Below, in pieces: positions 33,061 through 43,200 of a stretch of DNA of 64,000 nt (its first letter is position 1; the number at the start of each line of letters is the position of its first letter). Source of the DNA: Pyropia haitanensis (Eukaryota > Rhodophyta > Bangiophyceae > Bangiales > Bangiaceae). The DNA is taken from the NCBI GenBank assembly GCA_008729055.1, contig SDUX01000006.1:1311501-1375500 (forward strand), written 5' to 3'. The translations under genes and the position numbers were made by a program. The notes below the pieces were generated by a model that was not told the origin of the DNA, made no database searches, and worked only from the letters and a program-made list of their open reading frames with translations.

Positions 33061-33154
33061 GGCGGCCGGGCGGGCGCGCGGGCCACCCCGAGCCGAGGCA
33101 CCCCCCGCCAAGGCGCGTCACCTCCGCCTGCCTCCCCCCCCTTGATTTCTATAT

Positions 33155-33160
33155 AATAAA
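33155..33160 (+). terminator. Possible polyadenylation signal AATAAA of the SLC13-type gene
   Basis: AATAAA in the context TCTATATAATAAACCC, 95 bases after the stop. This is a rare A/T-rich spot in GC-rich sequence. The same stretch could alternatively be read as a TATA-like element. Confidence 0.45.
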
Positions 33161-33760
33161 CCCTTTCCCAACGCCGTCCATTGGCAGCGCGCGGGCGGCG
33201 TACGCGGCGGCGGCGCACAGCCCCGACCGCGCCCCGCCCGTCGCGTCGGGCGGTCGCGCCGCACGGCCCGCACCGTGACGCCCGCACGCGGCAGGGCCGG
33301 CACGGCGCGCCGCCCCGCCGCCGCGGCCGCCCGCCACGACCGTCGCGCCGCTGAGGCGTCCCGGCCCGCTCGCCGCGGTGCGCCGCCGCCACCCTGGCCA
33401 CGACGGCGGCAGCCCCCACAAGCGCGGCAGCGGCGGTGCCCGCTGGCCTCTCCCCGTCCCCCCCCCCCCCCCCCCCCCCAAACCACCGCCGCACCACGCC
33501 CCGTACACGCCCCCCAGCCAGTTGCACCACAACAGCGTCCGTGACGCGCGCGACCACCGCCGTCGCCGCCGCGGCGCGCTGCCCCACCCGAGACGCCGCG
33601 CGGGCGCGCGGCTGTCGCCAGGGGCCACCCCACCGTTTGGGGCGCGCGTCGCCGCGCCCCCAGCCCGCGCCGCGCCCAGTCCCGCACGCGCGCGCCCAAC
33701 ACCCCGAGTGACACCCCCCCCCCCCCCCCCCCGCCCCCGCCCCCGCACGGGCCGTTTGCT
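33161..33760. other. Convergent 3' region
   Basis: Lies between the transporter and the small basic protein, which face each other. It is GC-rich with C runs at 33460-33478 and 33714-33732 and contains no supportable gene. Confidence 0.45.
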
Positions 33761-34369
33761 CTACGCCTGCATCCGCGCCGCCTTGGCCGCCCGCGCCAGC
33801 CGCTTGGCCGTCCGCCGCGCGTCGACGACGGGCCGGCGCTTCTTGCCGACGCGGCCGCCGCGGGGGCCGCCCCGCGCGCCCGCCGCCGCCGCCGCCGCCG
33901 GCGGGGCGCCCTCGACCGCCATCGCCTCGGCCGCGCCGCCCGTTGGTCGCCACCGGCTGGCGGCCGGCCGCTTGGTCCCCGTGCCGCCCGCGGCGGCCAC
34001 CCCCACCGTGGCGGCCGCGGCGGCGGCGGCGGCGGCCGCCACCGCCGGCGGCGCAAACAGGCCGCCCGCCGTCACGGGCGGGGTGGCGGCGGCGGGCGCA
34101 CGCGTCAAGGCGGCGGCGGCGGGCGCGGCGGCGGCGGCGGCCGTGGCGGCCGCCGCCGCCGCCGCCGCCGGCACCGGCGCCGCCCGCCCGTCGGCAGACA
34201 GCGCGAGGGAGGAGGAGCGGTCGACGAGGTCTGCGATGGCCGCCGCCCGCGCCGCGCGGTCGGTGGCGCGCGCCTTGCGGGCCGCGGCGGCGGCGCGCAC
34301 CGCCGCGTCGGTGGCGAGGAGGTGCGAGTGGTAGGCGCGGGAGCGGCGGAGGGAGTTTTTCTTGGACAT
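33761..34369 (-). CDS. Small basic Ala-rich protein of unknown function
   Basis: Product of 202 residues from the ATG at 34367-34369; the frame is open further upstream without coding character. The N terminus MSKKNSLRRSRAYHSHLL is followed by an Ala/Arg helix-like stretch, then a long Ala tract. The C terminus is strongly basic: GKKRRPVVDARRTAKRLAR, a likely nuclear or nucleolar signal. The short basic ends around a variable middle recall the DUF2423/LLPH type of ribosome-biogenesis proteins. That resemblance is weak, so I give no function. Third-position G/C and conserved-looking ends suggest a real gene. Confidence 0.55.
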   Translation of the reverse strand: MSKKNSLRRSRAYHSHLLATDAAVRAAAAARKARATDRAARAAAIADLVDRSSSLALSADGRAAPVPAAAAAAAATAAAAAAPAAAALTRAPAAATPPVTAGGLFAPPAVAAAAAAAAAATVGVAAAGGTGTKRPAASRWRPTGGAAEAMAVEGAPPAAAAAAGARGGPRGGRVGKKRRPVVDARRTAKRLARAAKAARMQA

Positions 34370-35323
34370 GGCGGGCACGGCGGGGGAGACCGAGACGGCG
34401 AGAGGGGGAGGGGGGCCGCACCCGGCAAGACCGGAGCGGTCGCCGCCGCCCGGGAAGGAAGTAAACACAAGAAGTGGTATGGTAGAGTGGACAAAGGAGG
34501 GAGGCAGGCGGGGACGCAGCGGTATGGAGGGTGGGGTGGGGGGGCAACCACGAGAGCATGCGACGGAGCGTCGCGGCGGCCTGCTCGTGTCTTGTTCGAC
34601 GTCGGCCCGTCGGAAACGATGACGACTTGTCATGGTACAAATAGAATGCACGTGGGCATGAGCCAGTAATTGACACGGTCCACCCACACACACTCAAATG
34701 GACTATGATTCAGTACTCAATCAGCGAATAGTCAGCCAAAAGCCTAGTCGAGGAGGTATTTCGTATCCTTGTTCCCCACTCACGGCGCCCGAATTCTGCG
34801 GTACGAGTCGACTACCCGAGCAGCGGTCGAGGCACGAGCCGCCCCCTCACAGCAGCCAGACAGAGAGGGGTGGGGTCCCGTCTGCCCGCTGTGGTGGACC
34901 GCGCGCGCTTTTTCGTGGCGCGCCCCGGCCGCGCACGTGGCGGCGCCGGCCAGACGGCCGTCCTCACCGCCTCGCTCGCGGGGCGGGTTGTCGGCCACCC
35001 CCCCCCCGCTACGGCGTGCCCTCCGCGGCACGCAACGTCGACTGCGGCCGGTGGGCGCATCCCGCTTGGTGGGCGGCGCCCTTCCTCCCCGCCCTCTGCA
35101 CGAGCCGCCCCACCCGCCGCCCCCCCCCCTCTCCCACCCCACCTCTGCGCTCCCTCGGCTGGCTCTGCCCCACCCTCCCCCCCTCTTTGCCCTCTACGGT
35201 CCACTCCACTCCTCCCCCTCGCCCCCCCGGCGTCCCCCCGACGGCCGGTACTCCACGCCACCCCCACCCACCACCGCCGCCTCTGCAGCGGCGGCCCACC
35301 GCGGGCCGACGCGGGGGGTACGA
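34370..35323. promoter_or_regulatory. Divergent upstream region of the small basic protein and the BED-fusion gene
   Basis: Positions 34440-34800 are clearly less GC-rich, as in other promoter areas here. 35090-35270 is pyrimidine-rich and resembles a leader before the ATG at 35324. I see no further gene. Confidence 0.4.
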
Positions 35324-35461
35324 ATGGCGCACCTCGGCGAGCCGCCGCCGTCGGTGCTGGCGGTGGGCGCCCCCCCCGCCCCCCTTGCCGGCACCCCCCC
35401 CGCGCCCACCGCCGACGCCGATGCCGCCGACGCTGACCGCCCGGCGGTGGCAGACGCGGCG

Positions 35462-35493
<32 letters not shown>

Positions 35494-35633
35494 CGCGGAT
35501 TCGGTAGCAGACGCGGCGGCGGTGGTGGGTGCCGACGCGACGGCGGCGGCGGTTGAGGCGGCGGGTGGGGGCGACGGCGGGGGTGGGGACGCCGGCGGGG
35601 GGGGGGCGCCGCTGGTGGTGGCACGGACGATGA

Positions 35634-35678
<45 letters not shown>

Positions 35679-37064
35679 CGCCGCGGCCGACGGCGGCGCC
35701 GCGACGACGGCGGCGGCGCTGGCGGCGACGGAGGCGGCCGCCGCCGACGGCGGCGCGCCCGCGGCGTACAGTGTGCCGCCAGACGCGCCGGCGGGGGAGG
35801 CGGGGACGGCGGGGGAGGCGGCGGCGGTGGCGGCGGCCGCGGCCGCCGCCGCCGCGAGCGTCGCCGCCGCCGCCGACGTGGCGGCGGCCGAGCAGCTCGC
35901 CGTCGACGCGTACACGGGCGCGGGGGGTGGCGACGCCGCGGCGGCCATGGGCAATGGCGACGCCGCTGCTGCCGCCGCCGCCGCCGCCGCCGCCGCGGCC
36001 GCCGCCGCCGCCGCCGCGGCGCCGGCGCCGGCGCCGGCAGCGGCCGCGCCGGCGGCGGGCGCCCCCCCCGCCACCGCCACGAGCACTACCCCCACACGCG
36101 GTGCGGCGGCGGCCGAGCCGCGCCTCGACCCCGCCGGCACGCCCGGCGCGCCGACGCCCGCTGGCGACTGGGTCCCCCCGCGCGTCATCGCCGCGCACTT
36201 TACGTCTGTCGCGCGCGACGCGGCGCGCCACCGGATGGCGGCGGTGTGCATCCACTGCGACGCGACGGTGCGGGGGAGCACGTCCGCGACGAGCAACTGG
36301 ATCCAGCACCTCAAGCGGCGCCACCCGACCGCGCACGCCGCGTTTGTCGCCGCCACGCCGCGGAACAAGCGGTCACGGCAGGGCGGCGCGGCGGCGTCGG
36401 CGGGGGGGAAGGGGGGGGGTGGGGGGAAGGGGGGGGGGGGACCCCGGGCGGGTCGGCCGCCCCTACCGCCGCCGCCGCAGAGATGGACGTGGACGACCCG
36501 CCGCCGGTGGCGGCGTCGCCAGCGCCCGGCGGGGTGGGTGCCGCCGCCGCCGCCGCCGCGCGCGTCGCGTTTGACGCGGTGCCGCCCACCGTGTACGTGC
36601 ACGCGTCGGACGCGGCGGCGGTGGCGGCGGCGGCCGCGTCGGCGGCGGCCGCGGCGGCCGCGGCGGGCGTGCCCGCGCTGGGGGGCGTTGCGGGCAGCGG
36701 GGCCGCGGCGGTGGCGGCGGCGGTGCCGACGGGCGCGCCCGCGCCGCTGGTGCGGCTGCCCCTGCCGGGCCTGCGCGTCTGGGTGCGCGTCGACGGAGGC
36801 TGCGGGGGGGGGGGGGGGGGGGGTGGGGGGGGGGGGGGGCGGCACACCCCGCCGCCGCCACCCCTGGCCCTGGCGCGGGCATCACCGCCGCGGTCGCGGC
36901 GGCGGCGGCCGCCGGCATTGGCGGCGTCGTCACCGGTCCTGTGCGGGCGGCGGCGGTGGCGGCGGCGGCGCGTGCGGGGGGGCTTTCCGCCCTGGTGGTG
37001 CTGCCCGCGCCCGCCGAGGCGGCCGCCCCGCCATCTGTGCGGGCGGCGGACGTGGCCGGCGGGG

Positions 37065-37095
<31 letters not shown>

Positions 37096-37345
37096 GCCTG
37101 ACGTGTGGGAGGCGCCGGCTGAGGTGGCCGCCTGGACGGGCGCGACGGTGCTGCGGGTGGGCACGGACATGGCCGCCGCCGCGTCGGCGGCGGCGTCGCT
37201 CGCGATCGACCGCGGTCACCGGTACGTGGACGGGGAGGCGGCGGCGGCGGCGGGGGTGGGCGCGGACCTCCTCGCCGCCATCCGGTCGCTGCCGCCGCTG
37301 CCGCCGCGGCCAGAGCTGGGGCTCACTGGCGGCGGCGGCGGCGAC

Positions 37346-37376
<31 letters not shown>

Positions 37377-37746
37377 CGGCCGCCCCGCCAGTGACGGTCG
37401 TGCTCCCGTGCCACCGGCCGACCGTCGCGGCGGCGGCGGCGGTCGCGGCGGCGCTGCCATCCTCTGTCCGCCTGGCTGTCGCGGTGGGCCGCCCACCGCC
37501 GCCGCCCCCCCCGGCGGCGGCGCCCGCGACCGAGGCGGACGTCACCGCCGGGGACGTGGCGTCGCTGCCCGCCGCGTGCCCGTGGCTGCCGCTCGCCGCG
37601 GGCGGGGTGGTGGTCGGCGCCGCCGCGGTCGCCGCCGCCGCCGCGGCGGCCGCCGCGGTCGGCCTGCCGGGCCTCGACGAGGCCGCCGCCACCGTCGCCG
37701 CCGCGGCGGTCGCGTGGGCGCGCGCGCACCCCGCGGCTGGTGGTGC

Positions 37747-37785
<39 letters not shown>

Positions 37786-38531
37786 CGACGGCGGGCCGAC
37801 CACCGGCGGCGGGGTGGTGCTGGCGTGGCTCCCCCCCCCGCCGCCGGCGCCCGCGGCGGCGCTGGGCGCCGCGTCGGCTACCGCGGCGGCGGCGGCGCTC
37901 GAGGGCGGCGGTGAGGGCCTCCTCGCCGTCGGCGGCCCCGCCGGCGCCGGCGCCGGCGGCGTGTCCACCGTCCTCGCCGCGGCCGCGACGGCGGCCGCGG
38001 CGGGTGGCACCGTCACGCGGCTGTCGTGGGGCGGCGCCGCCGCGGGCTGCCTGCTCGGCGTGACCCCCGCCGCCGCGGCGGCGGCGTGCACCAGCCGCCT
38101 CCGCGCGGCGGGGCTGGCCGTCGCGGATGTCGCCGCCGACGAGGCGCTGCGGGGGGTGCTCGGCGGGGGGGGCGGCGGCGGCCTGCCGCCGCCGCCGCCC
38201 GCCGCGACCATGGCCACCGCCGCGGCGGCGGCGGGGGACGGCCGCGGCGGGTCACCGGCGGCGGCGGCGGCGGCCGCGCCCGCGCCCGCGCCCGCGCCGC
38301 GGCTGTGGCGGGTGTGGCTCGCGGCGGGGGGAATCGCCGCGGCGGTGGGCGCGGCGGCGGCGGCGCCGGGCGGCCTCGTGTCCGTGTCATACCGCGCGGC
38401 GGGGGGGGGGGGTGGGCGCTGCTCGCAACGGGAGGGGGCGGGGGGTCCGTCGAGGGGGGGGGTGGGGGGGGGGGGCCGCCCTCGAGCTGTCCGCCACCGA
38501 CGCGGTGCGCGCGCTGTGGGGGCTGGGCTAG
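35324..38531 (+). CDS. BED zinc-finger protein fused to a catalytically dead threonine-deaminase-like region (several frame breaks)
   Basis: From ATG 35324 an Ala-rich part leads to a BED-type finger at 36247-36324 (CIHC, then HLKRRH), preceded by WVPPRVIAAHF. Downstream the order of motifs follows threonine deaminase (IlvA): APLVRLPLPGLRVWVRVDG; GIGGVVTGPVRAAAVAAAAR then LSALVVLP; TGATVLRVGTDMAAAASAA then HRYVDGEAAAA; VTVVLPCHRPT at the place of the PLP-phosphate loop. Two regulatory-type domains follow: EGLLAVGGPAGAGAGGV...LRAAGLAVADVAADEALRGVL, and RLWRVWLAAGG...LVSVSYRAAGGGGGWALLATG. The catalytic Lys segment is replaced by poly-Gly, and no Lys codon exists in any plus-strand frame from 36721 to 37080. 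The Asn-His motif and Gly loop are also lost. The frame changes at G runs near 35600, 36405-36441, 36807-36839, 38401-38413 and 38456-38480. A DNA-binding amino-acid sensor is my inference; a decaying pseudogene is the alternative. Confidence 0.55.
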
Positions 38532-40219
38532 CGGGAAGAGCGAGGACGGTGGGAGGGGGCGCCCGTGCGCCAGCCGCTGCCGCGACGTTGGTGGCGCGCC
38601 GGCCGAGGCCCTCCCCTCGCGCGCCGCTGGCCGCGTCGCTCGGTCGCCACACGTTGGCCACCCAGGCCGTACGCGTCGGCCCCGCCGCGGCCACCGGCCG
38701 CGTCGGCCGCCGCGCCGGCGGCGACCGCGTGTTGGCGACCGCGGCGTCAGCGTTGGCGGCCGCTGGCGCCGTCGGTGCCGGTGCCCCTCCCTCCCCCGCC
38801 CTGCGGCTGGCCTCATCGTTGCGGCGGGTGGCGAGGCGGACAGGTGCTCGTGGGCGGCACTCTCCCCGGGTGGTCGCTCCCTTCTCCCGCTCCCTATCAC
38901 TGGCGGCCGATACCCAAGGTGCCGCGCAGACGCTGGCAGGCCAGCACACCCGCGTCCCTGCCGCGGCTGCTCGTGGTTCGTCGCTGCCGCTACAGCTGTC
39001 GCCCCGTCGCCGAGAGGTTTCTTTTTTTGCTGTTGGCGCGCGGTGCTCTGCGCCGCCACCGCCGCCGCAGCTGTCGCCGCGGGGGGACGGCGGGAGCAGG
39101 CCGAGGCGGAAGCGCTGTGGCGGGTGGGCGGGGCATGGTGGGGAGGGGGAGGCGAGAGGTCATGCCTTGCCAGCGGGCAGCGGGTGTGGCATCGGGGAGA
39201 CAGGTACGTGGGCGGGGGGAGGCGGCGTCCATCAGACGCCGCCTCCTGCGGCCCGGCGGCGGCGGCGGGAAAGGCTTCGCTCCGCCCGGCGACGGCCGCC
39301 CGTCCGTCACCCCATGCCCATGGACTGTCGTCGACGACGGTGCCCCGTGGGGGCGACGGCGGAGGCTCCTGGCGCCCGCGCACCCCACGAGGGGCGTGGC
39401 GACTCCCCTCCCCGGCTTTTGGATTTGGTATGTCTTGTGTGGTGTGCGCGTATGCGCGTGGGCCGTACGCGCTTGGTGCTCCCCGCGGGGCCGCCGCCGC
39501 CCGCCGCCGCCGCAGCTCGGGCGCCAATAGCGTGGGGTGGTCCTCCCAGCTCATGGGGAGGGCGGCCGGCGGCCGGCGGCCAGCTGCCCTCTGCCAACGT
39601 CGGCGGCCGCCGCGGTCCCCGTGCGCTGCCCTGCCCTCGCGCCATCTTCAGCCCAACGAGTGGGCCTGTCCCCTCCACGGTCGTGGTATGATGGCGACGA
39701 CGGTCAGAGCCCGCAGCTAACGCTACAGCCCGCCGCGGCGGTCGCCCTCGTCCCTGTCCTTGCGCTGTTTTTCGTCCAACGGCGCTGGGCGGTCTCCTCG
39801 CGGCTCATCGGCGGTGATGGCGACCGTCAGCCCGAGCGACCAGCCAAAGTCCTCGCCAGGTCGACTACAGTACACTGTCTGGACATCTGTACGCTCAAGT
39901 AGCACGCCCCCCCGTTGGGCTGCCGGCTCCCACCGTGGAACCGAGTGTCGCGGGGCCCGCGACGCGAGCGCCCGACCGCGTCGGCGCACACCGCCACGCC
40001 GCCCCCCGTTTGCCAGCAGGCCGCTTCTGGCCTCTCCACCCGCCACCCGCCCCCCCGCCTCGCGCCGCGCACCGCGACGAGCGGTTGCACTCCCCCCTCC
40101 CTCCCCTCCCGCCGTCCGCCGCTGCCCCTCGCCTTTCCCCTTTTCTCCCCCCCGCGGCTGCAAGTGGCGGTGCTTGCCGCGATGCGGCCGCGGGCCGCGC
40201 CGGCACCCGCGGCACCGCG
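38532..40219. other. Intergenic region before the Slo-type channel gene
   Basis: About 1.7 kb of GC-rich sequence. Long open frames exist on both strands but show neither domains nor consistent codon bias. 40095-40160 is pyrimidine-rich and probably the channel leader. Confidence 0.45.
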
Positions 40220-43200
40220 ATGCGCGCGGGGGGCCTGCCGACGTGGGGCGGCGCGACGGGCGTGACGGCGCTCGCGGCGGCCGCGGCGGGGCTGTGGCTG
40301 GTGCTGTGCACCTGGGCGACGGTGCGGAGCGTGCGGATTGGGGTTCGCCTCGCGGGGGGAGGGGTGGGGGGGGTAGGGGGGGTGGACGTTGGTGGTGGGG
40401 GGGGGAGGCGGACAAGGCCGCCGAGGGTACCGAGGGAGGAGGAGGGGGGGACGCGGGGGCGGGCGGCGGCGGTGGTGGCGGCGGCGGTGGCAGTGGCAAT
40501 GGTGGCAGCGGAGGCGGGGATGGGGTGCCGCGGCCGCCCGCGGCGGTGGGCGCGCCCGTCACGTTTGGCAGCGTCCTCCTCGGCCGGCACGACGCGCTCG
40601 TGGGCGGCGTGCACACCTCTGACGAGGTGGTGGAGGTGTTTACCATGTGGGGCGTCACGCCGTCGCCGACCATCTACCGGCTGGCCCGGTGGCTCACCTT
40701 TTTCCGCGTCCTCGCGTGCTGGGGCGTGTGCGTCAACTACATGGTGTGCTCCCACCTGCAGCGCCGCACGTCGGTGGGCCTCGCCGCGGACCGCGCGATG
40801 GCGGCGGTCATCCTCGGCCGCCTCGTGTCGGTCATTGCCGCGTCGCGGGCGCCGTACGGGGTGGTAGCGTCGGTGGAGGGCGCGGTCGAGTGCCTGTCAC
40901 TCGTGTCGCTCGCGGCGTCCGCGTCGTGGTGCCACTTTGGCTTCCTCCAGGCGTACATCATGCTGCTGCGGTTCCGGCAGCTTGAGCAGGAGGGCCTCTC
41001 GTTCAACGTGGAGCTGTCGGTCGTCGCGCGGAGCGTGGTGCGGCTCGTCCTCCAGTTTGTCGTGTTTGTGTTCATCTTTGCGACCGGCCTGCAGATGGCC
41101 GAGCTGCTCGGCGACCCGTCCGAGGTGCTCGCCGCCACGTCGTTTGAGATGACCTGGGTCAACGCCCTGTACATGAGCTGTGTCACCATCACGACGGTGG
41201 GGTAGGTGGTGAGGGGCAGGCTGGGGCTGTGTCGTGCTCGAGTGTTGGTGAGGGGGGTTGGGAGGAGGGGTGATGTTCTCTCGTTGTGCTGGTTCCATGT
41301 TCCTCTCGTCCTTTCGAGGCATCACGAGTGAGACTTGTCACGCCCCGCTACTGACTGACGCAACGGGCCCTGGACCGTGCTCGGCGTGGTGCTGTGGTAT
41401 TCTTTCTTGCTTTTCATTGGGGTTTCCCCCTCTGTTCTGGGCTATTTCTTTTGGACGTGCGCTTTGTTGTGTTACTCGCCACACGCAGGTACGGGGACTT
41501 TGTTCCCTACACACTGATGGGTCGCATCTGGGTCCTGGCAGTCATTCTGTCTGGGGCCTTCCTCGTGGCACAACTCGTCTCCTCCGTCCTGGCGGCCTTG
41601 GCCGCCGGTCGCCGCGGCACGGGCACGTTTACGAAGAGCACCCCCCGCCATGTGATTTTGTGCGGGCACATCAAGTGGGAGTTCTTTGTCCAGTTTGTCA
41701 TGGAGCTGTACGCCACGCCCTCGGCGGATGAGCCTATGCTCGTCGTCCTCCACACCGCGCCGTTTGGTACCGAGGGCGACCAGGGGGCGGCGGAGCTGTG
41801 GAACGGATTTGTCCACTCGGCCGCTGTTCCCGACCGAGTGCGGTACAAGCTGGTCTACCTCGAGGGGGATGCCACCTCGTCGGACGCCCTCCACCGCGCA
41901 CGTGTTGGCGACGCGTCGGCCGTCTTTGTGCTCTGCAATCAGCACAGCGAGGACACGGTGGCGGAGGACTCGGCGACGCTCAAGCGAGTCCTCACCATCC
42001 GCGCCGTGGCGCCAACGGTACCAGTGTACGCCATGGTGGCTCTCCGAGACTCAATGCTGCAGATATCGTTTGCGCTGTCCCCGTCGGCTGGACAGCCGCC
42101 GCCGCGGCGCGGCAAAGCGGGGCGCCACCGGCGGCGGGCAAAGATGGGGCGGGGGCCGCCCAAGCGTCCCCGCCGCCGGGCCGCGGTCAGAGCGGCTGCC
42201 GCCGCCGCCGCCGCCGCGGTCGGGGAGGGTGGCCCCCCGCCGTCGACGACGTCAACGTCAGATGGGCTGCGGCCGTCACCGGCTGAGCGGGTGCCAAGCG
42301 GGACTGGCGGCTCCTCCCAGATTGCGTCGCTGCCGTGGACGACGGCGCCGTCGAGGAAGTCGCGGCAAAGCGTCGGTGGCAGCAGCAGCGGTGTGAGTGG
42401 TGGTGGGGGCGAGAAGAGTGCCAGCGGCGGCAACAGCGTCGGCGGCGGCCGCGATGGGTGGTCGTCCGATGGGAGCAGCGACGAGTCGACGCCGCTACCG
42501 TCACTTCCGTCTTCTAGCACCAGCCCGTCTTCCCCGTCGGTATCGACCAACTCTTCCGTCTCGCACTGGTCATCAGTGTCCTCCCGCGGGTCTTCGTCTG
42601 ACTCGTCTGGCGACGGACCGTGCACGTCTTCCGACTCAATCAACATACCCGAGGTGGTAGCGGCGGGTTCCGCGCACGCTGTACCCCCACCGAGCGCCGC
42701 TCAGCTGTCTGAGGCGGTGTGCATGCAAGAGGTGGAGATGGGTCTCCTCGCGGAGAATGTCTTTTGCAACGGCTTATCCACGCTGCTGTGTAACCTGTGT
42801 CAGCGGGTGCGTCCACCAGTCGATGCTCCGCTACCTTCCACCGACGCAATGTGGATGCACGAGTACCGTCTGGGCTCCGATTGCCATTTTGGTTTTTGTG
42901 CCGTCCCAGACGACCTGGTCGGTGTGGCCATGGCCGACGTGGCCGTCGTACTGTACGACCTTGGCATCGTGCTGCTGGCGGTGCGCCACGAGCAGCGGCT
43001 CGGTGCGCCGCCGCCCCGATGGGCCACTGTCGGGCCGTCGACGGTGTTCCGGCGAGGGGACACGGCGATTGCCATCACGTATCTGGAAGACGCGGAAATG
43101 GCGGGGCAGTTCCAGGTCGCTGCGAACGCCCTCCACGAGTCGATGCCGCCCTACGCGGCGGAGGATGGGAGCACCACGGGCAGCGGCAGCGTGCATGGCC

